A stretch of 64,000 nucleotides of DNA, taken from contig NC_014923.1 in the NCBI RefSeq assembly GCF_000185905.1, forward strand, positions 3,061,501-3,125,500, written 5' to 3'. Shown here piece by piece: positions 59,076 through 64,000 of this stretch (its first letter is position 1; each line of letters opens with the position of its first letter). The notes under the pieces are model-generated. The model worked only from the letters and a program-made list of their open reading frames with translations. It did no database searches and was not told the DNA's origin. The position numbers and the translations under genes are program-made. Source of the stretch: Mesorhizobium ciceri biovar biserrulae WSM1271 (GTDB taxonomy: Bacteria; Pseudomonadota; Alphaproteobacteria; Rhizobiales; Rhizobiaceae).

Positions 59076-60095
59076 ATGCCCAACATTCCATTCGACGCAA
59101 TTCGCCGGCTGCTGCTGAAGGGCGCCATTGCCGTCGTCATCGGCCTTGGCGGCATGCCTGCCTTCGCACAGGACAAGCCTGACATCATCCGCATCGGCAG
59201 CACGGCGCCGGGGCACCTCAAATTCGTCCTCGCCCAGAAGGACGGCTGGTGGGACAAGGAATTCGCCAAGGACGGCATCAAGGTCGAACTGGTGACCTTC
59301 AACGGCGGCTCGGAAGCCACGACGGCATTGGCGACCGGCGCCATCGAGTTCACCTATACCGGCAACAATCCGGCGCTGCGCGTTGCTGCGTCCGGCGCCG
59401 ACGTCAAGCTGATCGGCCTGTCGAGCTATGTGAAGGCCGGCGGTTCCTACATCGTCGTCAAAACCGACTCGCCGTTGAAGACGCTGCAGGATCTCAGGGG
59501 CAAGAAGGTCGCCTATCTCACCGGAACGGTGCGGCATTCGAACTTCAGCAAGGCACTGAACAGCGTCGGCCTGACCACCAATGACGTCGAAGGTCTGAAC
59601 CTGCCTTTCGAGGCATCCGGCCCGGCGCTGCTGCGCGGCGATATCGACGCCATTGTCGAGACGGATTCGACGGCGGCCAAGCTGGTCGACACCGGCGAGG
59701 CGCGGGTGCTGTTCGACACCAGCACCCATCCGGAATGGAACGTGCCGAACGTCATCTCGGTCAACGGCGCCTTCGCGGCGAAATATCCCGATCTGGTCAA
59801 GCGGCTGCTGAAGGTCGACATCGAGATTTCGCGTTGGGCCGACGCTCATCCGGACGAGACGATCAAGACGTTTGTGGAGGCGACCAAGTCGTCGGAGAAA
59901 TCCGTCCGCAAGACCTATGCCGACGGGGTGTTCCACCAGGATCCGAAACTAACCGACGACGCGATCGCCGCCTTGCAGGGCGAGGAGAAATTCATGGCCA
60001 GCGCCGGGCTCCTGAAGGGCTCGATCGACTACGGAAAATGGGTCGACAAGAGCTTTGTCGATGGCGCCGCGGCTGAAATCGCTGCGGTCCAATAG
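59076..60095 (+). CDS. SsuA-like aliphatic sulfonate-binding protein
   Basis: A 339-residue periplasmic binding protein, signal peptide ending AFAQ (about residue 29). IIRIGSTAPGHLKFVLAQKDGWWDKEFAKDGIKVELVTFNGGSEATTALATGAIEFTYTGNNPAL is the usual SsuA pattern; RHSNFSKALNSVGLTTNDV is also typical. It gives the importer its specificity for a sulfonate or similar anion. Ends the operon. Confidence 0.92.
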   Translation: MPNIPFDAIRRLLLKGAIAVVIGLGGMPAFAQDKPDIIRIGSTAPGHLKFVLAQKDGWWDKEFAKDGIKVELVTFNGGSEATTALATGAIEFTYTGNNPALRVAASGADVKLIGLSSYVKAGGSYIVVKTDSPLKTLQDLRGKKVAYLTGTVRHSNFSKALNSVGLTTNDVEGLNLPFEASGPALLRGDIDAIVETDSTAAKLVDTGEARVLFDTSTHPEWNVPNVISVNGAFAAKYPDLVKRLLKVDIEISRWADAHPDETIKTFVEATKSSEKSVRKTYADGVFHQDPKLTDDAIAALQGEEKFMASAGLLKGSIDYGKWVDKSFVDGAAAEIAAVQ

Positions 60096-60110
60096 ACTGG
60101 AAGCATCGAG

Positions 60111-60139
60111 CGGGGCGGGCGCTTTACCGCGCTGCCCCG
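60111..60139 (+). terminator. Hairpin between convergent ssuA-like and lacI-like genes
   Basis: CGGGGC (60111-60116) pairs with GCCCCG (60134-60139), and GCGC/GCGC inside can extend it. No T-run; position supports a two-way stop. Confidence 0.5.
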
Positions 60140-60152
60140 TTCGTCTGGTCCG

Positions 60153-61181
60153 TCAAATCTCAGGGATGTTCTCCTTGAAGATCACCTGCAGCCTTGGCTG
60201 GTGCAGTTCATAGGGCAATCCCCGGACCGCATGGGTCAAAGTGTTGAGCGCTTCGCGGGCTTCGACGCGCGGGTTCTGGTCGATGACCGCGTCGAGCGTG
60301 CCGTCGAGCAGAAGGTCCTTGGTGCCGTCCGTCACCTCGTGGCCGAGGAAGACCATGGACTGGGCGCGGCCGTGCTCCTTGAGCGCGCGGGCGATGCCGG
60401 TGTTGCCGGCGCCGACATTGTAGATCGCGGCAAGGTCGGGGTGCCGCTCCAGCAGGGCCGATGCCTCCGAATAGGCCTTCTCGCGGTCGTCGAGCATTTC
60501 GCGCATCTCGACGATCTGCAGGTTGGGTGATTCCTCGGTCAGGACGTGGCGGAACCCCATCTCGCGTTCTTCGTGGCCGCGATAGGACAGCGAGCCGGCG
60601 AACAGCGCCACCTTGCCCGGATGCCCCGATCCCATGAAGCGGTTGAGCAGATAGCCGGCCAGCCGCCCGGCGGCGCGGTTGTCGATGCCGATATAGGCGA
60701 CCCTGGGCACATGCAGGATGTCGGAGGCGATGGTCACCACCTTGATATCGTTGGCCGACAGGGATCGGATCGCTTCGCGCACCGTCGGATGGTCGAGTGC
60801 TATAACGCCGACGCCTTGCGTCTGTCCGCGCAGGTCCTGCAGCAGGCGGGCGAGCCGGTCAGGATTGAAGCCCTCGATGGTGGCGATATGGACATCGAGG
60901 TCGGGCCGCGCCAGAGCCTGTGCCTCGATGTGCCGGTGCAGCATCTTGATGAAGGAATTGGTGCCGGCCGGCAGCGCGAAGTCGAGCCGGATGACCTCGC
61001 CGGGCGCAGGCCGTGGCGGCGCGCCGTTCGGGCCTTCGGCGATGTAGCCGAGGCGCTGCGCCATTTCGAGCACGATTTCGCGCGTGCGCGCCCGCACGCC
61101 GGGTCGGTTGTTGAGCACGCGGTCGACGGTGGCGGCCGAGACGCCGGCTTCCCGGGCTATGTCAGTCAGGGTGGAACGCAC
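60153..61181 (-). CDS. LacI-family transcriptional regulator
   Basis: A 342-residue repressor. Residues 1-50 hold the helix-turn-helix (TLTDIAREAGVSAATVDRVLNNRPGVRARTREIV) and the rest a periplasmic-binding-like sugar domain close to RbsB (ALDHPTVREAIRSLSANDIKVVTI, YNVGAGNTGIARALKEHG). It starts with GTG; an AGGAG site precedes it. It is divergent from a sugar ABC operon, which it probably controls. The lacking Y-Q-TVSRV variant (ATVDRV) is like other rhizobial sugar-alcohol regulators. Confidence 0.92.
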   Translation of the reverse strand: MRSTLTDIAREAGVSAATVDRVLNNRPGVRARTREIVLEMAQRLGYIAEGPNGAPPRPAPGEVIRLDFALPAGTNSFIKMLHRHIEAQALARPDLDVHIATIEGFNPDRLARLLQDLRGQTQGVGVIALDHPTVREAIRSLSANDIKVVTIASDILHVPRVAYIGIDNRAAGRLAGYLLNRFMGSGHPGKVALFAGSLSYRGHEEREMGFRHVLTEESPNLQIVEMREMLDDREKAYSEASALLERHPDLAAIYNVGAGNTGIARALKEHGRAQSMVFLGHEVTDGTKDLLLDGTLDAVIDQNPRVEAREALNTLTHAVRGLPYELHQPRLQVIFKENIPEI

Positions 61182-61517
61182 CGTCTTTCATCTCCTGCAT
61201 GCGTCAGATCGGCTGGTGACGGCTTCCCCGCCATCGGCGATTCTGATGGGAAATGATGTATCCGCCCTTAGCCCATGCGCAAGCCGCCGCGCTAAATCAA
61301 ATAGTCCGGCAGGGCTGCGCAGGGGCGGGAAGGGTCGTGTGCCCTCAAATTGAAGCACCCGGCATGATGCATGGATCCCGTTTTTGTGCATTTCCTCGCC
61401 CTATTGCGATGTTGTGAGGTGTTTTGATTATTTATGATGTTGACAGCCTTGCCATGCTGCCGTCAATATCCCTCATAAGGGCCGTGGAGGAAACGTGGCC
61501 CTGAGGGAGGAGTTTCA
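61182..61517 (+). promoter_or_regulatory. Divergent control region of the sugar ABC operon
   Basis: TTGACA at 61440-61445 followed 18 bases later by CAATAT gives a likely promoter for the binding-protein gene. The stretch before it (61370-61440) is AT-rich. I see no convincing LacI operator palindrome by eye. GGGAGGAG precedes the downstream ATG. Confidence 0.45.
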
Positions 61518-63131
61518 ATGTCTGACTTGATCCGCATCTCGCGGCGCCGGCTGCTGGCATCCGGAGGAAAGGCGGTTGTGATCATGGCCGCCGCTGGTAT
61601 CGCGCCCCAATTCATTCGTCCCGGCCGCGCCTATGCGGCCGACGCGCTGGCGCCAGGCATGATCGGCGGCCCGACGGGCTTCGATGGAGCCGAGCGCTAC
61701 CAGTATGGCGCCGACACGCCGGAAGGCCGCGCCATCGAGGCGGCCAAGGCTCTGAAGGGCGCCGGCAAGGCGCCCGCCAAGATCGTGCTCGGCCTGTCCG
61801 ACGGCTCGATCGGCCAGCTCACGCAGCCGTTCCCGGCCGGTGCGCCGTCGATCAAGGAGCTGTGGGAAAAGGAAACCGGCATCGCGATCGAAATCGTCGG
61901 TTTGCCGAACGGCCAGGAATTCACCAAGACGATGCAGGACATCTCCACCAAGGGTGGGGCCTATGACATCTATTCGACCGAATGGAACCGCCTCGGCGAC
62001 CTCGCCGAAACCGGCGGCATCGCCAAGCTCGATGACTTTGTCGCGCAGCACAAGCCCGAATGGGACGATCCCGTCAGCGGCTATGTCAACGGCGCCAAGG
62101 GCGTGTCGCTGCTCAACAAATACCGCGGCTCCAACTATGGCGTGTCGCTGGACGGCGACTTCCAGACCTGGGTCTACCGCACCGATTTGTTCGGCGACGA
62201 AGCCGAGAAGAAGGCCTTCAAGGACAAATACGGCTACGATCTGGCGCCGCCGAAGACCTGGAAGCAGCATGGCGACATCGCCGCCTTCTTCCAGCGCCCG
62301 GACAAGGGCCTGTTCGGCTCGACCGACCTGCGCAACCAGGGCTGGGGCTACACCAACTGGTACCAGCGCTATGTCTCGATGGCTTCGCCCAACCAATTCC
62401 TGTTTGGCGATGACGGCAAGCCGATGATCAATTCCGAGCAAGGCATTGCCGCCACCGACGAATATGTCGCTTCGCTCGCACATCATTCGCCGGATGCGAT
62501 CTCCTGGGGCTGGCCGGAGCAATACGGCAACTTCGCCAAGGGTGGTGCGGCGATGACCTGCGCCTTCTCCAACCTGCCGAAATTCCTCGACAATGCCGGC
62601 AACAAGGACTCAGCCGTCACCGGCAAGATCGGCTCGATGCTGCCGCCCGGCCGCGAGATCGACGGCAAGCTGATCAGCCGTTCGGTGCTGTGGTTCTCGC
62701 TGACCGGCATGGTCTCGTCACAGTCGAAGAACCAGGAGGTCGCCTACCTCCTGCTGCAATGGCTGGGCTCGGCCCGTATCTACGCCTGGATGAGTGCCAA
62801 TCCCGGCGGTTATCTGGACCCGTTCCGGCTTTCGGACTTCTCCGATCCGCTGGTGCGCCAGACCTATCATGCCTACCACATGGACGTCGTGCGCGAGACG
62901 GTGGCGCGCACCGTGCCGACCATCAACTATCCCGGCGCGACAGCCTTCCACAATGCGCTCGACGAGAACCTGATGGCGGCGCTGACCAAGGCCAAGACAT
63001 CGGAGCAGGCGATGGCCGATACCGAGGCAGAGTGGAAAAAGATCGCCCGGCGCACCGGCGAGGACAAACTGCTCGAAGCCATCAAGACCAACAAGGAGGC
63101 CTGGCCGACAGTTCTCGATCCAATCGTCTGA
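61518..63131 (+). CDS. Tat-exported extracellular sugar-binding protein
   Basis: A 537-residue ABC binding protein. The N-terminus has a twin-arginine motif (SRRRLLASGGKAVVIMAAAG), so it is probably exported folded by Tat. Its length and DIYSTEWNRLGDLAETGGIAKLDDF, YGVSLDGDFQTWVYRTDLFGD belong to the large-sugar/polyol group (family like AraN or SMb-type glycerol/sugar-binding proteins). Conserved aromatic residues (WGWPEQYGN) should stack on the sugar. First gene after the LacI operator region. Confidence 0.9.
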   Translation: MSDLIRISRRRLLASGGKAVVIMAAAGIAPQFIRPGRAYAADALAPGMIGGPTGFDGAERYQYGADTPEGRAIEAAKALKGAGKAPAKIVLGLSDGSIGQLTQPFPAGAPSIKELWEKETGIAIEIVGLPNGQEFTKTMQDISTKGGAYDIYSTEWNRLGDLAETGGIAKLDDFVAQHKPEWDDPVSGYVNGAKGVSLLNKYRGSNYGVSLDGDFQTWVYRTDLFGDEAEKKAFKDKYGYDLAPPKTWKQHGDIAAFFQRPDKGLFGSTDLRNQGWGYTNWYQRYVSMASPNQFLFGDDGKPMINSEQGIAATDEYVASLAHHSPDAISWGWPEQYGNFAKGGAAMTCAFSNLPKFLDNAGNKDSAVTGKIGSMLPPGREIDGKLISRSVLWFSLTGMVSSQSKNQEVAYLLLQWLGSARIYAWMSANPGGYLDPFRLSDFSDPLVRQTYHAYHMDVVRETVARTVPTINYPGATAFHNALDENLMAALTKAKTSEQAMADTEAEWKKIARRTGEDKLLEAIKTNKEAWPTVLDPIV

Positions 63132-63155
63132 TCCTTCTCCCTGGATCATATCGAA

Positions 63156-63183
63156 GGAGGGGAGGAGCTTGCTTCTCCCCTCC
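63156..63183 (+). other. Hairpin between sugar-binding protein and permease genes
   Basis: GGAGGGGAG and CTCCCCTCC are perfect nine-base arms with a ten-base loop. It lacks a T-run and lies inside the operon, so it likely stabilises the binding-protein mRNA or gives partial stop, making more binding protein than permease. Confidence 0.65.
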
Positions 63184-63212
63184 GCCCACAACGCCACCAG
63201 CAAAGCCGCCAG

Positions 63213-64000
63213 ATGAAGCGTTCCGTTCCTTTCCTGATATTCCGCTATGCCGCGATCTTCGCGGCCATGGCGGTGACGCTGGTGCCGATCCTGTGGATGG
63301 TGTCGATGGCGTTCAAGCCGATCGCCGAATGGTCGGCGACCGGCGCCGACCTGACCTGGTGGCCGAAGAACCCGACGCTCAGCAATTTTCGTTTCGTCTT
63401 CGGCGAGTCGACCAACAATTTGATCGTCGCGCTCGACCGTAACGCGCTGAAGCCGATCCTCGCATCGCTGCTGTCGGCGGTTTTCGGCACGGTGATCGCC
63501 ATGTCGGCGGGCACTGCGGCGGCTTATGGGCTCTCGCGTTTCGGCTCCGGCCAGAACCTGCCGCTGGCGCTGATCCAACTCAGGATCTTTCCGCCGATGG
63601 CGGTCATGATCCCGGTGATGATCATGTGGGCTTTCCTCAACTTCACCGATAGCTGGTGGGGCCTGGCGCTGATCTACGGCATCGTCACCTTGCCGTTCGC
63701 CTTCTGGCTGATGAAGACCTTCTTCGACGACATGCCGCGTGAGATCGAGGAGGCGGCGCTTGTCGAAGGCTGTTCGCGGCTGCGCGTCTTCACGCGCATC
63801 ACGCTGCCGATGATGCGCGCGCCGCTGGCCAGTGCCGCGCTCTTCGTCTTCATCCTCAACTGGTCGGACTATCTGATCGCGCTGCTTCTGACGACGCGCG
63901 AATGGGTGACCATCCCGGTCTACATGGCCTCTCTTTCTTCCTCGATGACCGGGCAGCTCTATGGCGCCAAGGCAGCGCTTGGGCTGATCGCGGCCGTGCC
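63213..64000 (+). CDS. Sugar ABC transporter permease, cut by window end
   Basis: At least 262 residues of a MalG-like permease (partial). It begins [25 protein letters not shown] with the first helix, then [18 protein letters not shown], further helices and the EAA loop [32 protein letters not shown]. The frame is still open at base 64000. It is one of the two permeases expected for the sugar importer; the other and the ATPase should follow. Confidence 0.9.
   Translation, partial: MKRSVPFLIFRYAAIFAAMAVTLVPILWMVSMAFKPIAEWSATGADLTWWPKNPTLSNFRFVFGESTNNLIVALDRNALKPILASLLSAVFGTVIAMSAGTAAAYGLSRFGSGQNLPLALIQLRIFPPMAVMIPVMIMWAFLNFTDSWWGLALIYGIVTLPFAFWLMKTFFDDMPREIEEAALVEGCSRLRVFTRITLPMMRAPLASAALFVFILNWSDYLIALLLTTREWVTIPVYMASLSSSMTGQLYGAKAALGLIAAV

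Overview
The window reads as chromosomal DNA of a high-GC soil alphaproteobacterium of the Rhizobiales, most likely Mesorhizobium or a close relative. The evidence is family content and gene style, not a database match: four small DUF982 proteins (a family concentrated in rhizobia), many ABC uptake operons, an HWE-type histidine kinase, a ThiXYZ/YkoF thiamine-precursor operon behind a TPP riboswitch, a RirA-type iron box at a heme-uptake locus, and short palindromic intergenic repeats of a Mesorhizobium-like type.

Layout. 0.1-13 kb is a patchwork of single genes: secreted proteins, a MocR regulator divergent from a PNPOx-like flavoprotein, GNAT enzymes, a class I aminotransferase behind a long perfect palindrome, a VOC protein, a C39-like protein next to a D-Ala-D-Ala ligase with an in-frame amber codon, an AI-2E-type membrane protein with an unusual C-terminal domain, and an aldo/keto reductase. 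13-24.6 kb holds many small rhizobial proteins, a LysR/NmrA divergent pair, a tRNA-Gln, a CCHC zinc-knuckle mini-protein and an HWE kinase. 24.8-31.5 kb is a phage-derived island: an N-terminally truncated beta-helix tail protein, then three AT-richer opposite-strand genes for surface polysaccharide (Wzy/ligase-like protein, degenerate SNase-fold protein, FkbM methyltransferase), then a compact lysis cassette (GH108 muramidase, holin-like proteins, Rz/Rz1-like pair) closed by a good terminator. 31.7-41.5 kb carries a GT39 transferase, MsrA, the thiamine-precursor operon, an ICMT-like protein and a gene-poor stretch with two orphan terminators.

41.6-63 kb is four nutrient-acquisition loci. (1) 41.7-50.1 kb: a GntR regulator, an ADP-ribosylglycohydrolase, a PfkB kinase, a Pot-type ABC importer and the two subunits of aconitase X, tightly coupled; the substrate is unknown and this is the best candidate for an undescribed catabolic system. 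(2) 50.1-54.4 kb: heme uptake (siderophore-interacting protein, TonB receptor, HmuT) with an IRO box. (3) 54.7-60.1 kb: a thioredoxin-fold protein, an AprA-like flavoprotein, an AprB-like 2[4Fe-4S] ferredoxin and an SsuBCA-like importer, probably for an organosulfur compound; the permease gene has a one-base frameshift. (4) 60.2 kb to the end: a LacI regulator divergent from a Tat-exported sugar-binding protein and its permease, cut by the window edge.

Three genes each lack exactly one base (near 20443, 24475 and 58226) and one carries a single nonsense codon (8508). These may be real decay or sequence errors. All assignments come from reading the sequence; no search was run.
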